From Rhodopseudomonas palustris (GTDB taxonomy: Bacteria > Pseudomonadota > Alphaproteobacteria > Rhizobiales > Xanthobacteraceae): DNA of 64,000 nucleotides. Within the stretch, counting starts at the first letter, position 1. The number at the start of each line of letters is the position of its first letter. Positions 18,605-28,221 of the stretch are shown here, piece by piece. The stretch is taken from assembly GCF_034479375.1 (NCBI RefSeq), contig NZ_CP140155.1:1178001-1242000 (forward strand), in the 5' to 3' direction. A program made the position numbers and the translations under genes. A model generated the notes under the pieces. It saw nothing but the letters and a program-made list of their open reading frames with translations. It had not been told where the DNA came from and did not search any database.

Positions 18605-20023
18605 ATGAACTGCAGGATTGGATTGCCAGGGATGGATGGGGTGAAGCGGTTTTCCGGTCTCGTGACGGCCGGCATCTTTCTGGCGTGTCTGGGGCCGACT
18701 CCCGTCCTCGCGGAGACGATCGAGGCCGCGCTGATTCGCGCCTATCAGAATAATCCCCAGCTCAATGCGCAGCGCGCTTCGGTGCGATCGACTGACGAAT
18801 CGGTGCCGCAGGCGCTGTCGGGCTATCGACCGAAGGTCTCGATCACCGCGAGCGGCGGCTATCAATATACCGACGTCAATTCGATCGTCGCCGGCAACAG
18901 CTTTCATCTGAGCGGCAGCAACTATCCGCGGGCGTTCGGGGCCACGGTCTCGCAGACGCTGTTCAACGGCAACCAGACCGCCAACAGGACCCGGGCCGCC
19001 GAGAGCCAGGTGTCGTCGGCGCGCGAGGGCCTGCGCGTTCTGGAACAATCGGTGCTGCTGTCGGCCGCGACCATCTACATGGACTATCTGCGCGACGCGG
19101 CGACCGTCGAGGTGCAGAAGTCCAACGTTCGCGTGCTCGACCAGACCCTGAAACAGACCAACGACCGCTTCAATGTCGGCGAGGTGACCCGCACCGACGT
19201 GGCGCAGTCGCAGGCGCAGCTCGCGGCCGGCAACACCCAGTTGCTCACCGCCGAATCCAACCTCACCACCACCCGCGCGAACTACCGTCGCATCATCGGC
19301 AGTGAGCCGTCCGGGCTCGCGCCGGGCTCGCCGGTCGATCGCTTCCTGCCGGCGACGCTGGCGCAGGCTGTCGAACTCGGTCTGACCCAGAATCCAAACG
19401 TCACCGCCGCAATGTTCGGCATCGACGTCAGCTTCCTCAACGTCAGGATCAACGAGGGCGCGCTGTTCCCGACGGTGACGCTGCAGGCCAACGCCCAGCA
19501 GGGTTACGAGCAGTCGATCACGACGCCGCGTCAGTTCACCGCGTCGGCTTTGGCCCAGGTCTCGGTGCCGATCTATCAGGGCGGCGCCGAATACTCGCTG
19601 ATCCGGCAATCGAAGGAATCGCTGGCGCAGCAGCGACTGAACCTCGAGCAGGTTCGCGACCAGACCCGCGCCACCATCGTGCAGGCGTGGGGGCAGTTGC
19701 AGGCGGGCCGGGCGCAGGTCGCCTCGGCACAGTCCCAGGTCAAGGCGTCGGAAATCGCGCTCAACGGCGTGCGCGAAGAGGCGCGGGCCGGGCAGCGCAC
19801 CACGCTCGACGTCCTCAACGCACAGCAGGCGCTGGTCAATGCGCGGGTGTCGCTGGTGACCGCACAGCACGATCGCGTGGTGGCGTCCTATTCGGTGCTG
19901 AGCGCGATCGGTCGGCTGACGCCGCAGGTGCTCGGCCTGAAGACCGATGTCTACGATCCGACCGTCCACTATCAGCAGGTCCGCGATTCCTGGATCGGCG
20001 TTCGCACGCCCGACGGTCGCTGA
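18605..20023 (+). CDS. tolC: TolC family outer-membrane channel protein
   Basis: The trimeric outer-membrane export channel used by type I secretion and efflux systems. A signal peptide ends at PTPVLA before ETIEAALIRAYQNNPQLNAQ, the usual first helix of mature TolC. The two repeats of the efflux domain, long Ala/Gln/Ser-rich helices and a closing LDVLNAQQALVNARVSL are clear. Length with the first ATG is 472. An internal ATG at 18632 (MDGVKRF) gives a shorter signal peptide and may be the true start, since neither has a strong ribosome site. It is a second outer-membrane channel, distinct from the NodT-type lipoprotein at 1537. Confidence 0.93.
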   Translation: MNCRIGLPGMDGVKRFSGLVTAGIFLACLGPTPVLAETIEAALIRAYQNNPQLNAQRASVRSTDESVPQALSGYRPKVSITASGGYQYTDVNSIVAGNSFHLSGSNYPRAFGATVSQTLFNGNQTANRTRAAESQVSSAREGLRVLEQSVLLSAATIYMDYLRDAATVEVQKSNVRVLDQTLKQTNDRFNVGEVTRTDVAQSQAQLAAGNTQLLTAESNLTTTRANYRRIIGSEPSGLAPGSPVDRFLPATLAQAVELGLTQNPNVTAAMFGIDVSFLNVRINEGALFPTVTLQANAQQGYEQSITTPRQFTASALAQVSVPIYQGGAEYSLIRQSKESLAQQRLNLEQVRDQTRATIVQAWGQLQAGRAQVASAQSQVKASEIALNGVREEARAGQRTTLDVLNAQQALVNARVSLVTAQHDRVVASYSVLSAIGRLTPQVLGLKTDVYDPTVHYQQVRDSWIGVRTPDGR

Positions 20024-20322
20024 TCTCACCTTCGGCGGGCACGCCGTATCGGCGCGCTTATCCTCCGCTTGCTTGCAATCAATTCGTAGCGTGCCGTAGC
20101 GTAGTCCGTGCGGTCGGGGCGATTCGTGTCGGCGACGGGTGCGCGCGTTGCGGTGCTGCGCCTCGCGATGCGCAACGCGCCCGCGTTGGATCGCGCGGGA
20201 CTTGAGCTGGGGACAAGTCAGGCGTTCGCCGATGAAAGTCGGCCGAACCGATCCGGAACCGGGCCATCCTGCAGAGCTTTGGTGTACAACGCCGACGAGG
20301 GCGTGATGATGTGGAGTCGGAG
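20024..20322. other. Gap between tolC and popZ
   Basis: About 300 bases without a supported gene. It probably carries the popZ promoter. No terminator or repeat was recognised. Confidence 0.4.
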
Positions 20323-21147
20323 ATGACGCAGCCTGCAAGGGCCCAAGAGCCTTCCATGGAGGAGATTCTGGCGTCGATCCGTCGTATCATCGCGGATGAC
20401 GAAGCCAAGCCCGCGAACGTGGCCAAACCGCCGGTCGCCGCCGCCCCGAAGCCGGAACCGCCGAAACCGGTTCCAACGCCGAGCAAGCCCGCGGCCATGA
20501 CCCCACCTCCGCCAGCCCCGAGCCCGGCCCCGCAGGCCGCAGCCCCCAAGCCCGCCGCGCCGCCGCAGCCGGCGCCTGCCCCTGCGCCGCCGCCCGCACC
20601 GGCAGCGGCCGAGGCCAGCAACAACCAGGACGACATCGACGCGCTGCTGGCGGGGCTCGATGCCTCGACCACCGAGGAAGAGGTGCGGCCGCCGCAGCCC
20701 GATGGCGACGTGCTCGAACTGACCGACGAAATGGCGCTGCCGGAGCCGGAGCCCGAGCCGGCTCCGCCGACCCCGACTCCGCTGCCGCAGGCGTCCTACC
20801 GCAAGCCGGTCGAAGACGATCTCGAATTCGCCGAGGCCGCGGCGCCCAGGCCGGCTGCCCCTGAGCCGAAGCCGGCGATGGCGGAGCCCGCCTATCAGCC
20901 CTCGACCTCATCCTGGTCCGAGGAGCCGCCGCAGGCGCCGATCATGTCGCGCGCCACCGTCTCCGCTGTGGAATCCGCGTTCAACTCGCTCGCCAACACG
21001 GTGCTGAGCAACAACGCCCGCACCCTCGAGGATCTCGTCAAGGAGATGCTGCGGCCGATGCTGAAGTCGTGGCTCGACGACAATCTGCCGACCCTGGTCG
21101 AACGGATCGTGCGCCAGGAAATCGAGCGGGTCTCGCGCGGCCGCTAG
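20323..21147 (+). CDS. popZ: Polar organizing protein PopZ (DUF2497 family)
   Basis: The family forms a self-assembling matrix at the cell pole that anchors chromosome-partition proteins. The ATG at 20323 follows GGAGTCGGAG; a GTG 12 bases earlier is also in frame. The 274-residue protein has the three PopZ parts: a short conserved N-terminal helix (EPSMEEILASIRRIIADDE), a long Pro/Ala/Glu-rich disordered spacer (about residues 25-205), and a conserved C-terminal oligomerisation region containing LEDLVKEMLRPMLKSWLDDN. The position between tolC and valS is conserved in alphaproteobacteria and supports the call. Confidence 0.9.
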   Translation: MTQPARAQEPSMEEILASIRRIIADDEAKPANVAKPPVAAAPKPEPPKPVPTPSKPAAMTPPPPAPSPAPQAAAPKPAAPPQPAPAPAPPPAPAAAEASNNQDDIDALLAGLDASTTEEEVRPPQPDGDVLELTDEMALPEPEPEPAPPTPTPLPQASYRKPVEDDLEFAEAAAPRPAAPEPKPAMAEPAYQPSTSSWSEEPPQAPIMSRATVSAVESAFNSLANTVLSNNARTLEDLVKEMLRPMLKSWLDDNLPTLVERIVRQEIERVSRGR

Positions 21148-21211
21148 CCCCGGCGAGGGCGTCCCGGGCGCGGCCGGAGGAGGCCGGCTCGACCGCCGGC
21201 CCGTCATGATC

Positions 21212-21235
21212 GACTTGCGGCGTTGACTTGCGGCG
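21212..21235. repeat. Short tandem repeat upstream of valS
   Basis: GACTTGCGGCG occurs twice in tandem, separated by TT. It lies in the popZ-valS gap and has no known role. Confidence 0.6.
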
Positions 21236-21267
21236 CGCTGGAAGGTTTCTAGCCCTCGAACGGATGC

Positions 21268-21298
21268 GCGCGTCGCCGCCCGGCAACGCGCCTTTTTT
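21268..21298 (+). terminator. Intrinsic terminator-like hairpin directly before the valS start codon
   Basis: GCGCGT (21268-21273) pairs with ACGCGC (21286-21291), with an inner GCC/GGC extension around a GCCC loop. A C and then six T residues (21293-21298) follow. This is the form of an intrinsic terminator, yet the valS ATG is at 21305, only 6 bases after the T-run. Confidence 0.6.
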
Positions 21299-21304
21299 GA
21301 TTGC

Positions 21305-24181
21305 ATGGCCATGATCGAGAAAACCTACCAGCCCGCCGAGATCGAAGGCCGCATCGCGCGCGCCTGGGAAGACGCCGAGGCGTTCAAGGCCGGCCGCGCC
21401 GACCGCCGCGACGCCGAGCCCTATTCGATCGTGATCCCGCCGCCGAACGTCACCGGCTCGCTGCATATGGGCCACGCGCTCAACAACACGCTGCAGGACA
21501 TTCTGTGCCGGTTCGAGCGGATGCGCGGCCGCGACGTGCTGTGGCAGCCCGGCACCGACCACGCCGGCATCGCCACCCAGATGGTGGTCGAGCGGCAGCT
21601 GATGGAGCGCCAGGAGCCGGGCCGCCGCGAAATGGGCCGGGCGAAATTCCTGGAGCGGGTCTGGCAGTGGAAGGCCGAGAGCGGCGGCGTCATCGTCAAT
21701 CAGCTCAAGCGGCTCGGCGCGTCCTGCGACTGGTCGCGCGAGCGCTTCACCATGGACGAGGGCCTGTCCCGCGCGGTCGCCAAGGTGTTCGTCGAGCTGC
21801 ACCGGCAGGGGCTGATCTACAAGGACAAGCGGCTGGTCAATTGGGACCCGAAGCTGCTCACCGCGATCTCCGATCTCGAAGTGCAGCAGATCGAGGTCAA
21901 GGGCAATCTCTGGCATCTGCGCTATCCGCTCGAAGGAGTCCCCTTCGATCCCGAGAATCCGTCGAGCTACATCGTCGTCGCGACCACCCGTCCGGAGACG
22001 ATGCTCGGCGACACCGCGGTGGCGGTGAATCCGGAGGATGGGCGCTATGTCGATCTGATCGGCAAGCACGTCATCCTGCCGCTGGTCGGCCGGCGGATTC
22101 CGATCGTCGCCGACGAATATTCCGATCCCGAGAAGGGTTCGGGCGCGGTGAAGATCACGCCGGCACACGACTTCAACGATTTCGAGGTCGGCCGCCGTCA
22201 CCATCTGCCGCAGATCAACGTTCTCGATATCGAGGGCCGGATCGCGGTCGCCGACAACAGCGCCTATCTCGAGGGGCTGCCGGAGGGCGCGCGCGAATTC
22301 GCCGAGGAAATCGACGGCGAGGACCGCTTCGCCGCGCGAAAAATCATCGTGCAGCGGCTCGACGATTTCGGCTTCCTGGAGAAGATCGAGCCCAACGTCC
22401 ACATGGTGCCGCATGGCGACCGTTCGGGCGTGGTGATCGAGCCTTTCCTGACCGACCAGTGGTACGTCGACGCCAAGACGATGGCGCAGCCGGCGATCGC
22501 CGCGGTGCGCTCGGGCGCGACGACGTTCGTGCCGAAGAACTGGGAGAAGACCTATTTCGAGTGGATGGAGAACATCCAGCCGTGGTGCATCTCGCGGCAA
22601 TTGTGGTGGGGCCATCAGATCCCGGCCTGGTACGGCCCGGACGGCAAGGTGTTCGTCGCCGAGACCGAGGAAGAGGCGGTCGGCAACGCGCTCGGCTATT
22701 ACGTCGAGCAGGAAGTGCTGACGCCGGAGCAGGCGCATGCGATGACGCAGGATGCAGCGTTGCGCGAAAACTTCATCACGCGCGATGAAGATGTGCTCGA
22801 CACCTGGTTTTCCTCGGCGCTGTGGCCGTTCTCGACGCTCGGCTGGCCGGACGAGACGCCCGAACTGGAGCGTTACTATCCGACCAATGTGCTGGTCACC
22901 GGCTTCGACATCATCTTCTTCTGGGTCGCCCGGATGATGATGATGGGGCTGCACTTCAAGAACGACGTGCCGTTCCCGACGGTCTACATCCACGCCCTCG
23001 TCCGCGACGAGAAGGGCGCCAAGATGTCGAAGTCGAAAGGCAACGTCATCGATCCGCTCAACCTGATCGAGCAATACGGCGCCGACGCGCTGCGTTTCAC
23101 GCTGGCGGCGATGGCGGCGCAGGGCCGCGACATCAAGCTGGCGTCGAGCCGCGTCGAAGGCTATCGCAACTTCGCCACCAAGCTGTGGAACGCCTGCCGC
23201 TTCGCCGAGATGAACGGCTGCGCCGCGCCGAAGGATTTCGACTACACCACGGCGAAAGAGACGCTGAACCGCTGGATCGCGCACGAGACCGTGCGCGCGA
23301 CGCGCGAGGTCACCGAGGCCATCGAGAGCTATCGCTTCAACGACGCGGCGGGCGCGGCCTATCGGTTCGTCTGGAACGTGTATTGCGACTGGTATCTCGA
23401 ACTCGCCAAGCCTGTCTTGATGGGCGAGGAGAGTCCGGCCAAGGCCGAAACCCGCGCGATGGTGGCGTGGGCGCGCGACGAGATCCTCAAGCTGCTGCAT
23501 CCGTTCATGCCGTTCATCACCGAGGAGCTGTGGGCGGTCACCGCGCCGCGGGACGGCCTGCTGGTGCTGGCGCCGTGGTCGCGCAAATCCGGGATGAGTG
23601 ACGATCAGCTCGCGGTGATGACCGCGTCGGCGGCGAGCGATCCGATGGTCGGGGCGGCGCTGCTCAGCATTCCGACCGCGGTGCCGGACTTCACCGACGA
23701 TGCCGCCGAGGCCGAGATCGGCTGGGTGGTCGATCTGGTCAGCGCGATGCGTTCGGTGCGCGCCGAAATGAACATCACGCCGGCGACGCTGACGCCGCTG
23801 GTGCTGGTCGGCGCCTCCGCCGCCACGCGCGGCCGCGCCGAGCGCTGGAGCGATGTGATCAAGCGGCTGGCCCGGGTCGGCGAGATCTCGTTCGCCGACG
23901 CCGCGCCGCAGGGCGCGGTGCAACTGCTGGTGCGCGGCGACGTCGCTGCGTTGCCGCTGAAGGGCCTGATCGACTTCGCCGCCGAGCAGGCGCGGCTCGA
24001 CAAGGAGCTCGGCAAGGCCGAAGCCGATATCAAGCGCGCCGAAGCCAAGCTCGCCAACGAGAAATTCGTCGCCAACGCCGCCGAAGAAGTCGTCGAGGAA
24101 GAGCGCGAGAAGCGCGAGGCCGCGATCGCCCGCAAGATGAAGATCCTCGAAGCGCTGCTGCGGATCAAGAACGCGAGCTGA
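21305..24181 (+). CDS. valS: Valyl-tRNA synthetase
   Basis: A 958-residue class I aminoacyl-tRNA synthetase that charges tRNA-Val and edits mischarged threonine. The HIGH signature appears as [16 protein letters not shown] (about residues 43-58), the KMSKS loop as AKMSKSKGN (about residue 575), and a C-terminal coiled-coil arm ([22 protein letters not shown]) is present. Start ATG 21305 ([12 protein letters not shown]); ATG 21311 is the alternative. There is no clear ribosome site because a terminator-like hairpin occupies that space. The VOC gene follows after 6 bases. Confidence 0.97.
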   Translation: MAMIEKTYQPAEIEGRIARAWEDAEAFKAGRADRRDAEPYSIVIPPPNVTGSLHMGHALNNTLQDILCRFERMRGRDVLWQPGTDHAGIATQMVVERQLMERQEPGRREMGRAKFLERVWQWKAESGGVIVNQLKRLGASCDWSRERFTMDEGLSRAVAKVFVELHRQGLIYKDKRLVNWDPKLLTAISDLEVQQIEVKGNLWHLRYPLEGVPFDPENPSSYIVVATTRPETMLGDTAVAVNPEDGRYVDLIGKHVILPLVGRRIPIVADEYSDPEKGSGAVKITPAHDFNDFEVGRRHHLPQINVLDIEGRIAVADNSAYLEGLPEGAREFAEEIDGEDRFAARKIIVQRLDDFGFLEKIEPNVHMVPHGDRSGVVIEPFLTDQWYVDAKTMAQPAIAAVRSGATTFVPKNWEKTYFEWMENIQPWCISRQLWWGHQIPAWYGPDGKVFVAETEEEAVGNALGYYVEQEVLTPEQAHAMTQDAALRENFITRDEDVLDTWFSSALWPFSTLGWPDETPELERYYPTNVLVTGFDIIFFWVARMMMMGLHFKNDVPFPTVYIHALVRDEKGAKMSKSKGNVIDPLNLIEQYGADALRFTLAAMAAQGRDIKLASSRVEGYRNFATKLWNACRFAEMNGCAAPKDFDYTTAKETLNRWIAHETVRATREVTEAIESYRFNDAAGAAYRFVWNVYCDWYLELAKPVLMGEESPAKAETRAMVAWARDEILKLLHPFMPFITEELWAVTAPRDGLLVLAPWSRKSGMSDDQLAVMTASAASDPMVGAALLSIPTAVPDFTDDAAEAEIGWVVDLVSAMRSVRAEMNITPATLTPLVLVGASAATRGRAERWSDVIKRLARVGEISFADAAPQGAVQLLVRGDVAALPLKGLIDFAAEQARLDKELGKAEADIKRAEAKLANEKFVANAAEEVVEEEREKREAAIARKMKILEALLRIKNAS

Positions 24182-24187
24182 GCCGCG

Positions 24188-24574
24188 ATGCTCGACCACG
24201 TCTCGATCACCGTTGCCGATATCGCGGTGGCCGAGCCGTTCTACGACGCGATCATGGCGGCACTCGGCGTGGTCAAGGTCGGCGCGCGTGGCGACTGGCT
24301 CGGCTATGGCGAGCGTGCCCGGCCGGATCATCCGGAGCGGGTCTATCTGTCGATCCGCAAAGGTGAGCGGCCGGAGCCGGCCTATGGCCGGCACTGGTGC
24401 TTCAAGGCGGCGAGCCGCGCAGCGGTTGATGCGTTCTGGCAGGCCGGACTGGCTCATGGCGGCACCGATCAGGGCGCGCCGGGACTGCGCGACTACCACC
24501 CCGGCTACTACGCGGCGTTTCTCGCCGATCCCGACGGCAATCGCCTCGAGGCGGTGTGTCACACCCTCGGCTGA
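24188..24574 (+). CDS. VOC (glyoxalase/dioxygenase fold) family protein
   Basis: A 128-residue vicinal-oxygen-chelate protein. The first beta-alpha-beta unit reads MLDHVSITVADIAVAEPFYDAIM, and the last strand DPDGNRLEAVCH carries the typical metal-ligand glutamate. The internal histidine in RHWCFKA is a further candidate ligand. It follows valS by 6 bases, so is probably cotranscribed. The substrate cannot be inferred. Confidence 0.88.
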   Translation: MLDHVSITVADIAVAEPFYDAIMAALGVVKVGARGDWLGYGERARPDHPERVYLSIRKGERPEPAYGRHWCFKAASRAAVDAFWQAGLAHGGTDQGAPGLRDYHPGYYAAFLADPDGNRLEAVCHTLG

Positions 24575-24596
24575 GCGCTTTGAATGAGCCGGATCT

Positions 24597-24678
24597 CGTC
24601 ATTGCGAGGAGCGAAGCGACGAAGTAATCCAGCTTCGTGCGTGAGACCTGGATTGCTTCGCTTCGCTCGCAATGACGG
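24597..24678. repeat. Dispersed palindromic repeat, family A (copy 1)
   Basis: An imperfect inverted repeat of about 80 bases, beginning CGTCATTGCGAG and ending CTCGCAATGACGG, with GCGAAGCG/CGCTTCGC arms. The same units recur at 28011-28090. It sits between the VOC gene and the next promoter, where such elements usually accumulate. Confidence 0.85.
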
Positions 24679-24774
24679 CCGTTTTGCGAGCGCTTCGTCG
24701 CAGCGCCATTGATCGGCGCCAAAGTATGACACTGCGACCATCGCTTAGGATCGGGTATCAATAGGACCGGTCCG

Positions 24775-25335
24775 ATGCTCGCCTTCGTCAAGATTATGCT
24801 CTCCTTCGCCCCCTGGCTGTCGTTCCTGATCATCGCCCGCGACACACTGCTGCGGGTCGAGATCGGGCTCTCGGTGGCATTGGCACTGACGATTCTGATG
24901 GGGGTGCTGCGGCTCCACCGCGGCATCATCCTGTGGGTCGGCGCGGCGTTCTTCAGCGGCGCGACGATCGCGGTGATCGGCTTCCACGATACGTGGACGC
25001 TGCGCCATCTCGGCGTACTCGCCAACGGCGCGCTGGCGCTCGGCGCCTGGCTGACGATCGTGCTCGGCAAGCCGTTCACGCTCGACTACGCCAAGGAACA
25101 CGTCGATCCGTCGTTGTGGAACGATCCGAAATTCATTCGCGTCAACGTGCTGATGACCGCGGTCTGGGCGTCGGCCTTCACCGTCAGCGCCGTGCTGGCA
25201 TTCGGCAAGATGCAGCAGTTCGCGCTGTCGGAGCTCGGCTACGAGCTGATCTCCTACGCCATCCTGATCGGTACCGCGATCTTCACGGCCTGGTATCCGG
25301 AGCATCTGCGGCGGGCGAGGGCGGCGGCGAATTGA
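24775..25335 (+). CDS. Multi-pass inner-membrane protein, unknown function
   Basis: The 186-residue frame is mostly hydrophobic with about six membrane segments: residues 6-20, 28-44, 51-68, 79-97, 125-145 and 156-174. The loop GKPFTLDYAKEHVDPSLWNDPKFIRVN is the only large polar section. The general layout recalls the septation-protein-A/IspZ-like family, but similarity is not strong enough for me to name it. TAGGACCGG precedes the ATG. A family A palindromic repeat lies upstream. Confidence 0.75.
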   Translation: MLAFVKIMLSFAPWLSFLIIARDTLLRVEIGLSVALALTILMGVLRLHRGIILWVGAAFFSGATIAVIGFHDTWTLRHLGVLANGALALGAWLTIVLGKPFTLDYAKEHVDPSLWNDPKFIRVNVLMTAVWASAFTVSAVLAFGKMQQFALSELGYELISYAILIGTAIFTAWYPEHLRRARAAAN

Positions 25336-25365
25336 GACCGCGGCGATTACGCGCTGCAGTGTTGA

Positions 25366-25714
25366 TCAGGTGAACCCAATACGGAATGGCTTATCATTTG
25401 CTTTCGGCATGACCACCAACATCACTGCTGTCTGGGTATAGTGCTGCAGAAGGCGCACATTTGCGCCCCTATCATCGACGCCATCGAAAATTAGGATGTC
25501 GGGGTTTGACGTAGTCATAGATCTCAGCCGAAATGGAGCGGCTGCTCCGGAACCCACAACGTTAATTCCGACTTCCACTGGATTGAAACGACGCTATCTC
25601 TTTCGCAAGGCGCTCGTGGATGTACTCAGCGGGATTGCTCTTGCGTCGATTTATCTGATCAAATTGGTCCACAGCGGCCTGAAGTCTTTCTGCATCCGGA
25701 AAGCCTGAAATCAT
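25366..25714 (-). pseudogene. Split small gene, possibly a frameshifted DUF6173-like protein
   Basis: Two minus-strand frames overlap by 17 bases. The first (25714-25562, 50 aa) has an excellent ribosome site (GAGGAC 4-7 bases from the ATG) and reads MISGFPDAERLQAAVDQFDQ, then SNPAEYIHERLAKEI before a TAA. The second (25578-25366, 70 aa, GTG) continues EVGINVVGSG, NPDILIFDGVD, VRLLQHYTQ and ends KPFRIGFT. Together they look like one protein of about 115 residues broken by an indel near 25575. I associate the pattern with DUF6173-like proteins from memory, with low confidence. The composition is AT-rich against its neighbours. Confidence 0.55.
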
Positions 25715-25772
25715 AAATGTCCTCTATTGATTGAATTTATACTAGTCCCTAGGCAAGCTAAGATAGGCAAGT

Positions 25773-26384
25773 CTATCGAGTGGCAAAGACCTTGCTCAAG
25801 AATTTCGAGCCCTTCAGCCCGAACCGCCACGGAAGTTCGGCGGCCTTGGTGATGCCGATGCGCGGGCCGGTGACGATGTCCGGCTCGCCGATCTTGCGAT
25901 GGATCGCGAACGGCGGGGCGTCGAGCGGCAGGCCATTTGCGGCGATGCTGATGCCGAGCGCTTGCGTCAGCTTGCCGGGGCCGGAACAGAGGCTGCGCAA
26001 ATCGTCGAGGCCGCGCCGCTTGCGCATCGCATCCACCCCATGCGTCGGCGCCAGCGCGCGGATCAGCACCGCACTGGCGGAGCCTTCGGCCTCGCAGACG
26101 ACATTGACGCACCAATGGATGCCGTAGGAGCGATAGACATAGGCGAAGCCGGGCGGGCCGAACATCACGGCGTTGCGCGCGGTCTGCCCGCCGAACGAAT
26201 GCGCCGCCGGGTCGGTGTGGTGATAGGCCTCGACCTCGACGATGACGCCGCCGACGCCGTCGAACAACAGCGTCGCGCCGATCAGCTCCGGCGCGACGGC
26301 GTGCACGCTGCGCGCGAAGAAGCGCCGGCCGAGCAGCGGGCCGAGCGCGCCGGGCGCCGGGGCGGGAAGGCGGGAGGAGACCAT
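25773..26384 (-). CDS. mpg: DNA-3-methyladenine glycosylase (AAG/MPG family)
   Basis: A 203-residue base-excision repair enzyme that removes alkylated purines. Family landmarks are [18 protein letters not shown], the catalytic glutamate region [39 protein letters not shown] and [13 protein letters not shown]. The minus-strand ATG at 26384 gives this start; the frame extends to a TTG at 26474 with a Pro/Arg-rich, unlikely leader. It diverges from lipA. Confidence 0.92.
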   Translation of the reverse strand: MVSSRLPAPAPGALGPLLGRRFFARSVHAVAPELIGATLLFDGVGGVIVEVEAYHHTDPAAHSFGGQTARNAVMFGPPGFAYVYRSYGIHWCVNVVCEAEGSASAVLIRALAPTHGVDAMRKRRGLDDLRSLCSGPGKLTQALGISIAANGLPLDAPPFAIHRKIGEPDIVTGPRIGITKAAELPWRFGLKGSKFLSKVFATR

Positions 26385-26540
26385 GGGGGCCGAGGGCTCG
26401 CGAGGGCGGCAGCGCCGCGCGCCGCCGGGAATGCCGAGAAATCGAGCATTATTCCAAGGGATAAGCGCCCGCAAGCAGCCCGGGTTGCGGGACGGGGGCG
26501 GTCGGATTAGGTAGGGTTCTCGCTCACCTTCAGGCAGCCC

Positions 26541-27500
26541 ATGGTCGTCCTCGTCGATACGGTGTCATCCACCCCCGTCCGCCCCCGGCATCCGGAGAAG
26601 GCGGCGCGGCCGGATGCGCTGTCGCCGAAGAAGCCGGACTGGATCCGCGTCCGCGCGCCGACCACCCGCGGCTATGGCGAGACCCGCTCGATCGTCAAGG
26701 AGAATGGCCTCGTCACGGTGTGCGAGGAGGCCGGCTGCCCGAACATCGGCGAGTGCTGGGACAAGAAGCACGCCACCTTCATGATCATGGGGGACACCTG
26801 CACCCGGGCCTGCGCGTTCTGCAACGTCAAGACCGGCATGCCCGGCGCGCTCGATCCGAACGAGCCGGCCTATGTGGCCGAAGCGACGCGAAAACTCGGC
26901 CTGCAGCATCTGGTGATCACCTCGGTCGACCGCGACGATCTCGCCGACGGCGGCGCCGCGCATTTCGCCGCGACGATCCGCGCGGTGCGCGAGGCCTGCC
27001 CGACCACCACGATCGAAATTCTGACGCCGGACTTTTTGCGCAAGGACGGCGCGCTCGAGGTCGTCGTCGCCGCCAAGCCGGACGTGTTCAACCACAATCT
27101 CGAAACCGTGCCATCGCGCTACCTGTCGGTGCGGCCGGGCGCGCGCTACTTCCATTCGATCCGGCTGCTGCAGCGGGTGAAGGAACTGGACCCGACGCTG
27201 TTCACGAAGTCCGGCATCATGGTCGGGCTCGGCGAGGAGCGCCACGAGGTGCTGCAGGTGATGGACGATCTGCGCTCGGCCGAGGTCGATTTCCTCACCA
27301 TCGGCCAATATCTGCAGCCGACCCGCAAGCACCACGCGGTGATGCGCTACGTCACGCCGGACGAGTTCGGCGGCTACGCCAAGACCGCCTATGCCAAAGG
27401 CTTCCTGATGGTGTCGGCGAGCCCGATGACGCGCTCGTCGCATCACGCCGGCGACGATTTCGCCAAGCTGCGGGCGGCGCGCGCGGCGCTGTCGCGCTGA
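26541..27500 (+). CDS. lipA: Lipoyl synthase
   Basis: A radical-SAM enzyme that inserts two sulfurs into protein-bound octanoate to make lipoate. Both iron-sulfur clusters are visible: Cys61/66/72 ([12 protein letters not shown]) for the auxiliary cluster and Cys87/91/94 (CTRACAFC) for the radical-SAM cluster. The C-terminal serine of the auxiliary cluster lies in [11 protein letters not shown]. The 319-residue length is normal for alphaproteobacteria. It is followed after 24 bases by the START-domain gene, a frequent pairing. Confidence 0.97.
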   Translation: MVVLVDTVSSTPVRPRHPEKAARPDALSPKKPDWIRVRAPTTRGYGETRSIVKENGLVTVCEEAGCPNIGECWDKKHATFMIMGDTCTRACAFCNVKTGMPGALDPNEPAYVAEATRKLGLQHLVITSVDRDDLADGGAAHFAATIRAVREACPTTTIEILTPDFLRKDGALEVVVAAKPDVFNHNLETVPSRYLSVRPGARYFHSIRLLQRVKELDPTLFTKSGIMVGLGEERHEVLQVMDDLRSAEVDFLTIGQYLQPTRKHHAVMRYVTPDEFGGYAKTAYAKGFLMVSASPMTRSSHHAGDDFAKLRAARAALSR

Positions 27501-27524
27501 GTTCGAGACGCCGGGTTCGCAACG

Positions 27525-27998
27525 ATGCCGCAATTTTCCAGCAAACGCCGCGTGCCGCACAGCGCCGAACAGATGTTCGATCTGGTCGCCGACGTCGAGC
27601 GCTATCCGCAATTCGTGCCGCTGTGCAAGGCGCTGAAGGTCCGGCAGCGAACGCCGCAGGACGACGGCACCGAAGTGATCATCGCCGACATGACGGTGTC
27701 GTTCAAACTGGTGCAGGAAACCTTCACCAGCCGCGTCACGCTCGACCGCGCCAATCTCAAGATTCTCGTCGAGTATCTGCAGGGCCCGTTCAGCAATCTG
27801 GAAAACCGCTGGACCTTCGTGGCGAAGACCGAGCGCGCCAGCGAAGTCGGCTTCTTCATCGCCTATGAATTCAAGAGCCGCATTTTGGCGACGCTGATGG
27901 GCGCGATGTTCGACACCGCCTTCCACCGCTTCGCCGCCGCCTTCGAGACCCGCGCCGATCAGGTCTATGGCGGCGCGCCGAAGCTGTCGCGGGCGTAG
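27525..27998 (+). CDS. START-domain protein of the RatA/COQ10 family
   Basis: A 157-residue SRPBCC-fold protein starting MPQFSSKRRVPHSAEQMFDLVADVERYPQFVPLC, the standard COQ10/RatA opening, and ending in a family-typical C-terminus (FDTAFHRFAAAFETRADQVYG). Relatives bind ubiquinone and support respiration; the E. coli homologue has also been called the ribosome-associated toxin RatA. In this lipA context the coenzyme-Q role seems more likely to me, but that is inference. Confidence 0.88.
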   Translation: MPQFSSKRRVPHSAEQMFDLVADVERYPQFVPLCKALKVRQRTPQDDGTEVIIADMTVSFKLVQETFTSRVTLDRANLKILVEYLQGPFSNLENRWTFVAKTERASEVGFFIAYEFKSRILATLMGAMFDTAFHRFAAAFETRADQVYGGAPKLSRA

Positions 27999-28010
27999 TT
28001 AGTTCCTCTG

Positions 28011-28090
28011 CGTCATTGCGAGCGAAGCGAAGCAACCCAGCCCCGTGCTCGGCGCTGGATTGCTTCGTCGCTTCGCTCCTCGCAATGACG
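28011..28090. repeat. Dispersed palindromic repeat, family A (copy 2)
   Basis: An inverted repeat of 80 bases, CGTCATTGCGAGCGAAGCG at one end and CTCCTCGCAATGACG at the other, with a CAACCCAG/CTGGATTG inner arm. It is clearly related to 24597-24678 and lies between convergent genes. Confidence 0.85.
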
Positions 28091-28116
28091 GGGGTGTAAC
28101 TAATTGCCTATCAACC

Positions 28117-28206
28117 CGTCATGCCCGGCCTCGTGCCGGGCATCCACGTCTTGGGCCTTGTAACGCCGCAAGGCGTGGATGGCCGGGACAAGCCCGGCCA
28201 TGACGG
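28117..28206. repeat. Dispersed palindromic repeat, family B (copy 1)
   Basis: An imperfect palindrome of about 90 bases: CGTCATGCCCGGCC at the left and GGCCATGACGG at the right, with CATCCACG/CGTGGATG inner arms. Related to the element at 46150-46222. It adjoins the family A copy at 28011, so two different elements sit back to back. Confidence 0.8.
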
Positions 28207-28221
28207 CGAAAGACCGAGCGG

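Noticed and set aside
21038..24562. Minus-strand open frame of 1174 codons opposite valS
   Set aside because: Antisense shadow of valyl-tRNA synthetase with the same Arg/His-rich composition and no ribosome site.
24597..28206. CRISPR array
   Set aside because: The repeats are long palindromes, not short direct repeats with regular unique spacers, and no cas gene is present.
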